Below, one piece after another: positions 14,383 through 21,560 of a DNA stretch of 34,328 nt. Position 1 is the first letter of the stretch. Each line of letters opens with the position of its first letter. The notes under the pieces are model-generated. The model did no database searches and was not told the DNA's origin. It saw only the letters and a program-made list of their open reading frames with translations. The DNA is from a virus. The position numbers and the translations under genes were made by a program. The DNA lies in the IMG/VR virus record IMGVR_UViG_3300011115_000722, positions 1-34,328 of that record, one strand, 5' to 3'.

Positions 14383-14564
14383 GCCGCGAGTTCCTTACGC
14401 GGTCGCCCGCGAGGTTTAGCCAGTTCGTTCAGCACGGGTTCTCTGGGTGTCAGCAACGCACCTGCGTCATAGCGTTCCCAACCGTTCTTCGCATCGGCCT
14501 CGGCCTCGGCCTCCGCAATAGCGACCTTGGTGCCGTGAACTGGGTGCCGCATGTAGATGACCAT
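14379..14564 (-). CDS. small basic-tailed protein with AT-hook-like motif, 61 aa
   Basis: The frame is open from a TTG at 14576, but the ATG at 14564 with TTGGAGAAG just before it is the better start and gives 61 residues. The N-terminal part reads MVIYMRHPVHGTK, the middle is an Ala/Glu run (AEAEAEADAK), and the C-terminus has KPRGRPRK, an AT-hook-like core (RGRP) that would bind AT-rich minor groove. It lies between a structural gene and the gp4-like gene, just after a strong hairpin. Similar small proteins occur at this place in other P22-like phages. The function is unknown. Confidence 0.7.
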   Translation of the reverse strand: MVIYMRHPVHGTKVAIAEAEAEADAKNGWERYDAGALLTPREPVLNELAKPRGRPRKELAA

Positions 14565-14578
14565 GATCTTCTCCAAAT

Positions 14579-14604
14579 CCCGCCCCCTATTGCTAAGGGG
14601 CGGG
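14579..14604 (-). promoter_or_regulatory. strong hairpin between head genes (weak terminator or RNA-processing site)
   Basis: A perfect eight-base stem (CCCGCCCC at 14579-14586 with GGGGCGGG at 14597-14604) closes a ten-base loop. On the transcribed (minus) strand it is followed by ATTTGG, so the T tract is short. It lies between the 140-residue structural gene and the 61-residue gene. It may attenuate transcription into the tail genes or protect upstream mRNA. Confidence 0.7.
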
Positions 14605-14610
14605 TGTTAC

Positions 14611-15033
14611 TTAGGCTACACGGTACACGGTGTAGGCTGCGGTGCCGGTTTTGCGGAACAGGAACTGCGCCGCGCCGCCAACGCCAGCCGCGCTGCCGGT
14701 GATAGCCACAACCAGGTTGCCAACAGCAGTAATGCCCGTACCAACGGCCATTGTGATGAGGCCGGTGCTGGTGCCAAGGTTGATAACCGTCAGCCGGAAC
14801 GTGCTGTTGGTCTTCATGTTGGTCATTACTGCGTCGATTGCCGTGGCGGTGGGGAAAGTGTAAGTCGCCGCCGTGGTCGTCGGATCGCCCACCAACAGGC
14901 CGCCAAGGGTTTGCGTGGTAGACAAAGTTGCCGTGGACGTTGCCGTTTGGGGTGCTGCTTGGGTGTCGATTTCCAGTTCATTCGTATTGCCATCAGTGAA
15001 CTGATAGCCGCCACCAACTGAAGGAAGTGCCAT
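14611..15033 (-). CDS. minor head structural / decoration-type protein, 140 aa
   Basis: A Thr/Ala/Gly-rich beta-type protein with few charged residues, following the coat gene in transcription order. Its ATG follows AGGAGAAG at a good spacing. Strong hairpins lie on both sides of the gene (15060-15080 and 14579-14604), so it may be expressed as a separate high-level unit together with the coat. A head decoration or fibre role is an inference from composition and position; the family is not recognised. Confidence 0.72.
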   Translation of the reverse strand: MALPSVGGGYQFTDGNTNELEIDTQAAPQTATSTATLSTTQTLGGLLVGDPTTTAATYTFPTATAIDAVMTNMKTNSTFRLTVINLGTSTGLITMAVGTGITAVGNLVVAITGSAAGVGGAAQFLFRKTGTAAYTVYRVA

Positions 15034-15059
15034 GATTGCTTCTCCTGAAAGATTGAATT

Positions 15060-15080
15060 GCCCCCGCGCTAGGCGGGGGC
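15060..15080 (-). promoter_or_regulatory. hairpin after the coat gene (attenuator or 3' stabiliser)
   Basis: A perfect eight-base stem (GCCCCCGC at 15060-15067 with GCGGGGGC at 15073-15080) closes a five-base loop, starting eight bases after the coat stop. On the minus strand it is followed by CAATTCAATC, without a T run, so full termination is unlikely. Partial termination or protection of coat mRNA from 3' exonucleases is more likely. Confidence 0.75.
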
Positions 15081-15087
15081 GTTTTGG

Positions 15088-16296
15088 TTAACCCCAGATA
15101 CGGCAGGCCATCGGCGGGCGAATGGTGTTGAAACCATACAGCACATCGACCCGGCAAGGCATACGGTCGTTGTTGATATCGTACTGACGCACGATACGCA
15201 TCGAGATCCCGTTATGCACTTGGCGCGAAGCCATATCAACACCTTGCGGGAGCAAGAGGTCAGCCGTAGCCAGCGTGATCGCGTTCTTGTGATAAACCAA
15301 GTTTTGCGGGTACACGGTGGACGCGGTTCCAACGAACGTCACCGCAGCGTTGTTAGCCGGGAACGCATCGATGGTCGCCAGCGCATTTGCAGCCGTGTAC
15401 ATGGGCGGCGAGATAGCCATGTTAGCCATGTCGCCACCGGACGCTGTTTGCGCTGCGGTTACCACAAACTGTTGCAGGCTACCGGTGCTAAGACGGGTTT
15501 GCGGGTTGACCGCATACACGCCAGCAATGGTAAACACGTCGCCCACAGTGACTGTGGTGGTCGAGGTAAGGCCATCAAGCGTAATGGTAGCTTGCCCTTG
15601 AGTAGCGACCGTTTCGTTGACCAGAATGGTTCCTGCGCGGCTGCCCGTGGTGTGGTTAACAATCGACTGCGACATGTTCATTTCATCGTAGCCAAGAACG
15701 CCCTCACCCATCATGCCGGTCTTGAACTGGCGGGAGATCGTGCTTTGCGGGTTGAAGAAACCCGACAGGCCGTTCACCAGACCAGCGTTCGCAGCCGGGT
15801 TGACAGTCGCGTAGCGCGGCGACATAGGCGCAGCCGACTCGTTCAGTTTCTGTTGCGCTTGCAGCAGAACCAGAGCGGTCGCAGGCGTGGTGCCGGGAGT
15901 GCCAACGGTGTTGAAAATCGACTTGTACGCGTTGGCAACATCAGCGTCCACGCTCGCAGCCAACTGGCTGATACGCGGCTTGAGAACGCGCTCCGCGAAG
16001 TCGTCCAACTGCATGGTCAGTTCGGCGGAAGTGAAGTTGATGCCGATGTGCTTCTGGCTGGAAACCGTCAGCGTGGTGTACTGCTCGTTGTCGTCCTGCA
16101 CTTGCAGCGCGGCCCCGTCGGTCACCAGAGCGCGATCCGGCAGACGAATCCGCAGGGTCGAGCCGATCTTGGCACCTTCGACGGCAAACGAGTCGTCGTA
16201 CTCCTTGTTTACGTTGCGGGAGATAACCAGGTTGTTCTCAAGGATTTCGAGAGACTTCCTGGTGATCATATCAATTGTGAGCAAACTATTGGCCAT
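15088..16296 (-). CDS. major capsid protein, P22 coat-like, 402 aa
   Basis: The ATG at 16296 follows TTGGAGAAG; the frame is open 63 bases further, but that extension has no binding site and lacks family character. The N-terminus (MANSLLTIDMITRKSLEILENNL) is typical of the P22-type coat protein family, and the length (402) fits (P22 coat has 430). The central region holds repeated Val/Thr-rich strands as in the inserted domain of this family. It forms the icosahedral shell around scaffold. In this genome it is separated from the scaffold gene by an antisense HNH endonuclease gene of about 620 bases; co-transcription with scaffold is still possible. Confidence 0.92.
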   Translation of the reverse strand: MANSLLTIDMITRKSLEILENNLVISRNVNKEYDDSFAVEGAKIGSTLRIRLPDRALVTDGAALQVQDDNEQYTTLTVSSQKHIGINFTSAELTMQLDDFAERVLKPRISQLAASVDADVANAYKSIFNTVGTPGTTPATALVLLQAQQKLNESAAPMSPRYATVNPAANAGLVNGLSGFFNPQSTISRQFKTGMMGEGVLGYDEMNMSQSIVNHTTGSRAGTILVNETVATQGQATITLDGLTSTTTVTVGDVFTIAGVYAVNPQTRLSTGSLQQFVVTAAQTASGGDMANMAISPPMYTAANALATIDAFPANNAAVTFVGTASTVYPQNLVYHKNAITLATADLLLPQGVDMASRQVHNGISMRIVRQYDINNDRMPCRVDVLYGFNTIRPPMACRIWG

Positions 16297-16302
16297 TATA
16301 CT
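16275..16302 (+). promoter_or_regulatory. candidate promoter for the HNH gene
   Basis: TTGTGA (16275-16280) and TATACT (16297-16302) are spaced by 16 bases and lie 56 bases before the HNH start codon. The -10 is strong and the -35 moderate against the sigma-70 consensus. The promoter would lie across the first codons of the coat gene on the other strand. No other promoter for the HNH gene is evident. Prediction by eye. Confidence 0.4.
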
Positions 16303-16357
16303 TCTCCAAGAAACTAGGTTAGAATGACGATTCCATAACCACCAAAGAAGGCACAAC

Positions 16358-16981
16358 ATGATTAGCGTTACGATAGAAGGAACCGAATACCGATTCTTTG
16401 ACCATCTTTACGCGGTTTCGCGTTGCGGGAAAGTTATCAGAAAGATGCAACCTTGTACCCCAACTGTCCATCCGCAGGGGTACTTGTGGTTTGGGGGTAG
16501 GCTTATGCACCGCATTGTGGCGACATGTTGGCTTGACGATTTTACGCCAAGCAAACAAGTCCACCACATTAACGGCGACAAAACCGACAACCGCGCCGAC
16601 AACCTTGAATGTCTTACGCAAAGAGAGCATTTGCAAGAAAGACATGGCGACCTTCTCCAAAAAAATGGCCGCTACATCCGTAGCCCTGAAACGCGGGAGA
16701 AGATTCGCAAATATCGCACCGGACGGGTTACGTCCGACGAAACAAAAGCAAAGCAACGCGCCGCACTTCTTGGCCGCAAACGTCCTCTTTTTGCCCGTGC
16801 TGGTCATAGCGATGCGTCCAAAAAAGAGCGAAGCCTTGCCCACCACCGCAACACTGCTTGCAGAGTTATGGGTGTTGAATATCGCTCCTTTGCGGAGGCT
16901 GCTAAAGTCATTGGCATTCATAGGTTTACACTTAGGAAAAGATGCCTTTCTGATAACTTTCCGGATTATGAATTGTGTTAG
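16358..16981 (+). CDS. HNH homing endonuclease with NUMOD3 and IENR1/NUMOD1-type DNA-binding modules
   Basis: The 207-residue protein has an HNH core at about 50-95 (HRIVATCWL, then VHHINGDKTDN with H69-H70, N82 and H91). Two NUMOD3-like units follow at 109-122 and 125-139 (SPETREKIRKYRTG and SDETKAKQRAALLG), and a C-terminal segment (166-207, with YRSFAEAAKVIGIHRFTLRKR) resembles IENR1/NUMOD1 helix-turn-helix domains. It is a free-standing homing endonuclease: it would cut a cognate phage lacking it and spread by repair. AAAGAAGG precedes the ATG. It lies between coat and scaffold but on the opposite strand, and its stop interlocks with the scaffold stop (16978-16981). Confidence 0.92.
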   Translation: MISVTIEGTEYRFFDHLYAVSRCGKVIRKMQPCTPTVHPQGYLWFGGRLMHRIVATCWLDDFTPSKQVHHINGDKTDNRADNLECLTQREHLQERHGDLLQKNGRYIRSPETREKIRKYRTGRVTSDETKAKQRAALLGRKRPLFARAGHSDASKKERSLAHHRNTACRVMGVEYRSFAEAAKVIGIHRFTLRKRCLSDNFPDYELC

Positions 16982-17739
16982 CGGTTCCTCGCTTCCTGCT
17001 TTTTCACTTGTCGTGCTCTTTCAGCTTCAATCCACTGGCTTGTGGTCATGGTTTTAAGTGACCTTGGGTCTGTGGTATCGAAACCGCTGGAGTGACCTCC
17101 GCGAGCGGTGACGGGTGAAATCGGCGCAGGTGCGCTGGATGTACGTTTTGTAGCGGGTTCGGAAGCAACCTTCGCTTCCAATCTTCCTATTTCTTTAGCC
17201 TGCAAGATCGGCGTGAGTCGGGCAATGCGGTCAGCTTCCTTTGGATTCGTGCCAAGATAATATGCAATATCTGGGCCGTTATCCGCAGCCTGAATCGTCT
17301 GGGCCATCACATCAGTAATCGGCAGCTTGGGGTTGTACGCGACTTGTTCGAAGTCCTCGTACCGGCCACGCGCATCCTCTTCCTTCTCGTGATAACTACC
17401 AAGCAACTCTTGTTGCTGTTTCGCGTACTGTTGCTGCTGAACAATTTGTTGCGCCTTGGAAGTCGTCAGTGCCTCAACGTATTCCTCGGTCGTCGTAAAC
17501 TGTTCCGGCGTAACATGCTCCACAGGGACGGGCTTTGGTGCTTCGGCCTGCCGTGCTTCGCGTTCCCACTTCCTCTGCTCTCTTGCAAGCCTCTTCCCGA
17601 TAGCCGCGTCCAGTTCCTCTTGCGAGAAACTTTTCGGTGACTCCGGTTGTGCTTCTACCGGCGCTGCAATCTCAGGTTCAGGTGCCGCCGTGGCAACCTG
17701 TTCCGGCGCGGGTGCTTCCGCTAGTACTTCGTCAGACAT
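16978..17739 (-). CDS. scaffold protein, P22 gp8-like role, 253 aa
   Basis: The protein is highly charged, with a Pro/Glu/Ala-rich N-terminus (1-40), FSQEELDAAIGKRLAREQRKWERE at about 38-61, Gln-rich helix (about 95-115), and a basic C-terminus (KKQEARNR). These are hallmarks of phage scaffold proteins, where the C-terminal basic helices bind coat. The order portal, scaffold, coat supports this. The ATG follows AAGGAATC, part of a hairpin. It ends in a four-base tail-to-tail overlap with the HNH gene. Confidence 0.85.
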   Translation of the reverse strand: MSDEVLAEAPAPEQVATAAPEPEIAAPVEAQPESPKSFSQEELDAAIGKRLAREQRKWEREARQAEAPKPVPVEHVTPEQFTTTEEYVEALTTSKAQQIVQQQQYAKQQQELLGSYHEKEEDARGRYEDFEQVAYNPKLPITDVMAQTIQAADNGPDIAYYLGTNPKEADRIARLTPILQAKEIGRLEAKVASEPATKRTSSAPAPISPVTARGGHSSGFDTTDPRSLKTMTTSQWIEAERARQVKKQEARNR

Positions 17740-17744
17740 GGCTT

Positions 17745-17776
17745 GATTCCTTGGAATCCCTGGCGTTCCGCGCCAG
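17745..17776 (-). promoter_or_regulatory. two adjacent hairpins before the scaffold gene
   Basis: In the leader of the scaffold gene, CTGGCG/CGCCAG (17760-17776, five-base loop) and GATTCC/GGAATC (17745-17758, two-base loop) form successive stems. The second includes AAGGAATC, the only Shine-Dalgarno candidate for scaffold, so it could lower scaffold translation. P22 is known to autoregulate scaffold after transcription; a parallel here is inference. Confidence 0.45.
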
Positions 17777-17781
17777 TGCGG

Positions 17782-18075
17782 TTATTCGTAAACAAAAGTC
17801 AATTCCATCGTGCCTGTAGCCAGAACATACAGGCCACGGCTAAATCCAATACCGCTATCAGCCCCACTCAACGGATAGTTCTCGCTGGCTTGTGGGGTCA
17901 GAATGCTGATGATTGTGGGATCTGTTGCTGTTTGCGTTGCAGAGTCATGCACCGTCACGCGAGGCGTGGCTGATGCAGAACTACAAAATATGCCCTTAAG
18001 TTTTCCAAACCCCACCTTAATCGTGGTTTTGTTTGGCACACTGGCAGTTACGCTCAACTGATAATAATGGGCCAT
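17782..18075 (-). CDS. small structural-type protein, paralogue A, 97 aa
   Basis: This protein is a clear paralogue of the one encoded directly upstream (18084-18362). They share IKVGxGKLKGIxCSxASATP near the middle, DSAT, and GLYV...TxxxTFxYE at the end. They are beta-rich, with one Cys each, without membrane spans. The ATG follows AGGAACG. The pair lies between portal and scaffold genes, so a head-associated role is likely (for example decoration or head fibre), but the family is not recognised. Copy A has an insertion of about four residues near position 14. Confidence 0.75.
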   Translation of the reverse strand: MAHYYQLSVTASVPNKTTIKVGFGKLKGIFCSSASATPRVTVHDSATQTATDPTIISILTPQASENYPLSGADSGIGFSRGLYVLATGTMELTFVYE

Positions 18076-18083
18076 GTTCGTTC

Positions 18084-18362
18084 CTATTCGTAAATGAACG
18101 TGACACCAACGGTGCCGCCGATCACTACATACAAACCTTTGCTGAACCAGATTCCACCGTCATCCCCCGTCAGCGAATACATCGTATGTGCGCCGGGTAC
18201 AAATTCCGCAATTATCGTGACCGCGTTTGTAGCCGCAGTTGCCGAGTCATAGACCGCAATCGTCGGCGTGGCAGACGCGGTGCTGCACATGATGCCCTTG
18301 AGTTTACCGGCACCGACCTTGATTTGCGTGGTTGCGCTAATGTTCAGGTAATTTGAGGCCAT
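18084..18362 (-). CDS. small structural-type protein, paralogue B, 92 aa
   Basis: The upstream copy of the tandem pair. It shares IKVGAGKLKGIMCS at 14-27, ASATP, DSAT and the GLYVV...TFIYE ending with the 97-residue neighbour; there are eight bases between the two genes. The ATG follows ATAGGAAAAATC. The tandem duplication with marked divergence suggests that both copies are used, perhaps as two different subunits of one virion feature. The function is unknown. Confidence 0.75.
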   Translation of the reverse strand: MASNYLNISATTQIKVGAGKLKGIMCSTASATPTIAVYDSATAATNAVTIIAEFVPGAHTMYSLTGDDGGIWFSKGLYVVIGGTVGVTFIYE

Positions 18363-18370
18363 GATTTTTC

Positions 18371-18733
18371 CTATGCCAGATATTTGAGTTTGTACAATGT
18401 CCTGGCGTACAACTCAATGATGTTGTCGATGAGTTGCTGCAACGCGCTATCAGACTTATCCACAACGTCATACCGGACGGATTCGATCTCTTGCATCTGA
18501 TCTTCCAGAAACTCAATGATGTTGCCTGTCTTCTTGGCAGACATCAGCGAGATCGGGCCGATCAGACCGTAGCGGCCTTGGTAGGCTTCGGCAAAGTCGT
18601 CCGCAACGCCCACGACACGCTCGTAGAAGATGTTCAGCGCAACGTGCTTAGCGTAGCTGCGGGTATTAAGATGCACAGAATGCGCCACATCCCGCGCTAG
18701 AAACAGCATCCCTAGAAAGTCGTTGCATTTCAT
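18371..18733 (-). CDS. small helical protein, DUF5856-like, 120 aa
   Basis: This is an almost entirely helical protein (FLARDVAHSVHLNTRSYAKHVALNIFYE at about 11-38; IIEFLEDQMQEIESVRYDVVD at about 72-92). The spacing of His and Glu in long helices recalls a ferritin/Dps-like bundle. I associate this pattern with the DUF5856 family seen in phages near the portal, but without a search this is tentative. Its ATGA overlaps the portal stop (18730-18733). Confidence 0.75.
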   Translation of the reverse strand: MKCNDFLGMLFLARDVAHSVHLNTRSYAKHVALNIFYERVVGVADDFAEAYQGRYGLIGPISLMSAKKTGNIIEFLEDQMQEIESVRYDVVDKSDSALQQLIDNIIELYARTLYKLKYLA

Positions 18734-20919
18734 TGCGGCAGTCCTTGCGGTGGCATCTGACCCATGTCAGGCGGCGGCATCATTTCCATAGGCATGGACT
18801 GCTCACGCATCACCGGCATCATCTGGCTTTGCGATTCGATTGCCGCAGCAACCACGCCCATTGCAATATCTTGAATCTGCTCTTCGCTCATCCCGGATTG
18901 CGTTGCAGAGATCCGTTTGGTTTCGGCATCGTAGGCTTTGACCTGGCTATCAAACTCTTTGACCCTAAGCGTTTGGGCTTCCATCGACTGACTGACGTTT
19001 TGCAGCATCGCTTGCATCTGCTGCATCTCTTGAGCCATCCCCTGCATCTGCTGGTTAGCCGCTTGCAGCGCCGGGTCGTCCTCGTTGGACAACAGCTTGG
19101 GATCGATCGTTTTGGCTAACCGTGCGGCCATTTCCTGCGCCCCCGGCCAATCCATGTGCTTGACAAACAAGTCGCCAGCCACGGCCCACAGTTGCGGGTT
19201 GCCTTGCAAGAGCCGCGACATGGCATCCAGCGACTCCTGCCGCTTGGTCATGTAGCTTGGGCCGGTCGTGACCGCAACATCGTACTTGCCGACGTTGGGG
19301 TTGTAGATCTTCTTGATGACGATGCCCGCCTCGTTCTGAATCCGCTTGACCGGCATGGGCTGCATCGGGTCAATCATGGCTTGTTCTGTCTCGCCGTCGA
19401 TGCCAATGATGCGGGCGATGCGCTGCGTGTCGTAGATCTTCGGGATCAGATCAACCAGTTGCCGCGTGGCGTACCGGATCGCCCGCGCCAGGTTGTCAAC
19501 ATAGTGGTAGGTGCCGGTGTCGGACTGCTTCTCGCGGGCCAGAATCGCCCGTCCCGACCGCTCGTTGCTGGTGGCCCCAAGGCTTGAGTCGTACTGCCCG
19601 GTCGACGACTTGATGTCGTCTGCCGCGCCCGCTTTGGCTTGCAACAGGCCGCTTGAGGCCATCGGAGGTTGTGACCGTGCTGGCAACGGCAGCGGCCCGC
19701 CTTGGCCGTCGGTCACATCGGGGTTGACCTCAAGGTAGGGCCAGTTGTTGATGTTGGCCGTCTTCCACTGCTGCTCGTAGCCCTCAAACTGACCGCCGTA
19801 GCCGATAAACGGTGCCTTGGGTGCCAGCGCCAGCATCTCGGCCTCTTGGCTGACCCAGTAGTTGTACATCCGTTGCGCGTCCTTGGCGTTTCGCACCAAA
19901 CCGCTGATGTACATCCGCCGATCTATCTCAAATTCGTTGCCAATCACGCGGATAACGGGGATGTATTTGCCCGCCCAATCGCGCTCTTCCAGCACCTCAA
20001 ACCCGTTGGTTTTGCACCATTTGACCGTGCGAACGTCTACATCGCGGGTCTTTACGGCTTGCAAACCCATCATTTCAATTTGCTTTGCCTCGGGCGAACC
20101 CGCCATTGCGGTCATTCCACCGGCGTACTGGTTCAGTTTCTTGGCTTCGTGCTTGATGTAGAAGTACTCGGCAATCCGCACCGTGTCTTGGTTAATCCAC
20201 GCATTCAGTTGCCCATCGCCCACACCGTAGGCAAGGCTGGACAGGGGCGAGGCATCGGGGAACTCGCGTTCGTATTCTTCGGTGGTCAACTCTTGGTTGA
20301 TGAAGCACCACTCGGCATCCGAGCCGCACGGGTCTTGGATCGTCGGATCCATGTACACGCTGAATGAGTCCCGAATGCGCCCGATCCGCAGATCCTGTTC
20401 AAAGGTGTTGTCGTCGCAGTACTCGGTCAGAATGCGGAAGTACCCCTCGCCAAACGTGACCTGGTTGTCGCAGGCCGTGTCGTAAGCAACATCGGCATCC
20501 GAGATGTACTCAATGTGCCGCACCAGACCGTTGAATATCTCGGCCACCTCAATGTCGGCTTTGTCGTCCGCCGGGATTACTTTGCCGCTGGGCCGGTTCT
20601 GACGCTGGTCGTTGGTGACTTGCAGCACATGCTGCGGCAGCTTGTTGATCGTCAGGCAGGGCCGAGCGTTGATCGTCTGGCCTTGCACCGAACCACGGGT
20701 CGCCAGTACGTCTGCGGGCCATTGCCACTGGTTGTCGGGAGAGGCCGCACGAAAGCGCAGGTCGTCCAGTTCGTCCTCACGCGAGTCCGAGTAGGCCGAA
20801 ATCGCCATTGTAAGGCGCGTCCGCATGGTCGCCAGCATCTCGCCGTTGCCACGGTCGGACTTAGTGCCGCCGCTTGCAACCGCGCCTGCTTCGTTGATGC
20901 CGGTGTCTTGATAGGCCAC
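18730..20919 (-). CDS. portal protein, P22 gp1-like, 729 aa
   Basis: The protein has the length of P22-type portals (P22 gp1 has 725 residues) and characteristic segments: LTINKLPQHVLQVTNDQRQNRP near 88-109, VTFGEGYFRI near 148-157, and FSVYMDPTIQDP near 184-195. The C-terminal 130 residues are a Gln/Met-rich helical barrel-like region. It forms the dodecameric channel through which DNA is packaged and ejected. The start is GTG at 20919, overlapping the TAG of the preceding small gene (TAGTG), and no better ATG lies near. Confidence 0.93.
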   Translation of the reverse strand: MAYQDTGINEAGAVASGGTKSDRGNGEMLATMRTRLTMAISAYSDSREDELDDLRFRAASPDNQWQWPADVLATRGSVQGQTINARPCLTINKLPQHVLQVTNDQRQNRPSGKVIPADDKADIEVAEIFNGLVRHIEYISDADVAYDTACDNQVTFGEGYFRILTEYCDDNTFEQDLRIGRIRDSFSVYMDPTIQDPCGSDAEWCFINQELTTEEYEREFPDASPLSSLAYGVGDGQLNAWINQDTVRIAEYFYIKHEAKKLNQYAGGMTAMAGSPEAKQIEMMGLQAVKTRDVDVRTVKWCKTNGFEVLEERDWAGKYIPVIRVIGNEFEIDRRMYISGLVRNAKDAQRMYNYWVSQEAEMLALAPKAPFIGYGGQFEGYEQQWKTANINNWPYLEVNPDVTDGQGGPLPLPARSQPPMASSGLLQAKAGAADDIKSSTGQYDSSLGATSNERSGRAILAREKQSDTGTYHYVDNLARAIRYATRQLVDLIPKIYDTQRIARIIGIDGETEQAMIDPMQPMPVKRIQNEAGIVIKKIYNPNVGKYDVAVTTGPSYMTKRQESLDAMSRLLQGNPQLWAVAGDLFVKHMDWPGAQEMAARLAKTIDPKLLSNEDDPALQAANQQMQGMAQEMQQMQAMLQNVSQSMEAQTLRVKEFDSQVKAYDAETKRISATQSGMSEEQIQDIAMGVVAAAIESQSQMMPVMREQSMPMEMMPPPDMGQMPPQGLPQ

Positions 20920-21056
20920 TATTTCTTCTTCATCATCGCGCCGCGTTTGACTGCGGATGCAATTGCAACGGCTTGCTTGACCGGTTTGCCCGCAGCGACT
21001 TCTGCCTTGATGTTCTTGCGAAAGGCGGCGGGTGACTTTGACTTGACCAGTGGCAT
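20919..21056 (-). CDS. small basic phage protein, 45 aa
   Basis: The ATG at 21056 opens 45 codons. The protein reads PLVKSKSPAAFRKNIKAEV, then GKPVKQAVAIASAVKR and ends in three lysines. Small Lys/Ala-rich proteins with this KSKS...F..NI..E...GKP.KQAVAIA..V pattern are common in Caudoviricetes, usually near terminase or portal; the function is unknown. It might bind DNA or RNA or be a minor virion component. The stop overlaps the portal GTG. Confidence 0.75.
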   Translation of the reverse strand: MPLVKSKSPAAFRKNIKAEVAAGKPVKQAVAIASAVKRGAMMKKK

Positions 21057-21058
21057 GG

Positions 21059-21217
21059 CTACCTCTTCTTCGCAGTTTTGGCCGACTGCTTGAACGCCTT
21101 CGCAGTCGGTGCGCCGGGTGCGCCGGGCTTACGCATTTTCTCTTTGCTGCCCGCAGCGATGCGGTCGCGCTTGGCGTTGATTGCAGCGTACAAACCGGGG
21201 CTACCAGGCTTCTTCAT
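21059..21217 (-). CDS. small basic phage protein, 52 aa
   Basis: The ATG at 21217 is preferred over the upstream frame because the conserved part begins there (KKPGSPGLYAAINAKRDRIAAGS, then EKMRKPG and PTAKAFKQSAKTAKK). This is a recurrent tiny Lys-rich protein type in phage genomes near portal/terminase, of unknown function. It is followed after two bases by the 45-residue basic protein and preceded by the 84-residue one, with an overlap-type junction (TGACATG). Confidence 0.75.
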   Translation of the reverse strand: MKKPGSPGLYAAINAKRDRIAAGSKEKMRKPGAPGAPTAKAFKQSAKTAKKR

Positions 21218-21218
21218 G

Positions 21219-21473
21219 TCAGCACTTCCATCGTTTGAGAGAGGCTTTTGCACGTTCGCCGTTCTTTGCGTTGGCGGCTACTGCTCCCATACGCGCACAA
21301 AATGACGCTTTGCGCCCTTTGTCGGCTGCGGTCTTGGGGCTGGGCGCGGGGGGCTTCAAGTTGCTGCCGGTGGCCGCGTTGTACTTGGCGCGGCCTTTGG
21401 CGGTCAGGCCAGCGCCCTTGCTCACTGGGAGTTTCTCGCCGCGACCCACCGCTAGAGACACGCTTTTCTTCAC
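21219..21473 (-). CDS. DUF6321-like small basic protein, 84 aa
   Basis: The sequence GAGLTAKGRAKYNAATGSNLKPPAP (about 21-45) followed by KGRKASFCARMG (53-64) and ERAKASLKRWKC at the end matches my memory of the DUF6321 phage family. It is Lys/Arg-rich; two cysteines stand near conserved positions (59 and 84). The start is GTG at 21473. It lies in a row of three basic mini-proteins upstream of the portal; nucleic-acid binding is likely but unproven. Confidence 0.75.
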   Translation of the reverse strand: MKKSVSLAVGRGEKLPVSKGAGLTAKGRAKYNAATGSNLKPPAPSPKTAADKGRKASFCARMGAVAANAKNGERAKASLKRWKC

Positions 21474-21505
21474 AACGCACCCATAAGTTAGTCTGCCTCA
21501 CGCAC

Positions 21506-21534
21506 CTTGTACTCTTGATTTGTCAATCCGTCAA
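21506..21534 (-). promoter_or_regulatory. weak candidate promoter before the small basic genes
   Basis: On the minus strand, TTGACG (21534-21529) and TACAAG (21511-21506) are 17 bases apart, 33 bases before the GTG of the DUF6321-like gene. It lies in the only intergenic gap (21474-21560) between terminase-side and head genes. The -10 has four of six consensus bases. Low confidence. Confidence 0.25.
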
Positions 21535-21560
21535 ATATGTTGCATAAACGGGCGGTTGCA

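Noticed and set aside
16319-16921. A 200-codon minus-strand open frame between scaffold and coat, in the sense of the late operon
   Set aside because: It is the antisense shadow of the HNH endonuclease, which has clear HNH and NUMOD motifs on the plus strand.
16978-17739. Scaffold protein as a separate DNA-binding or coiled-coil regulator
   Set aside because: Its place between portal and coat, charge pattern and basic C-terminus fit scaffold much better.
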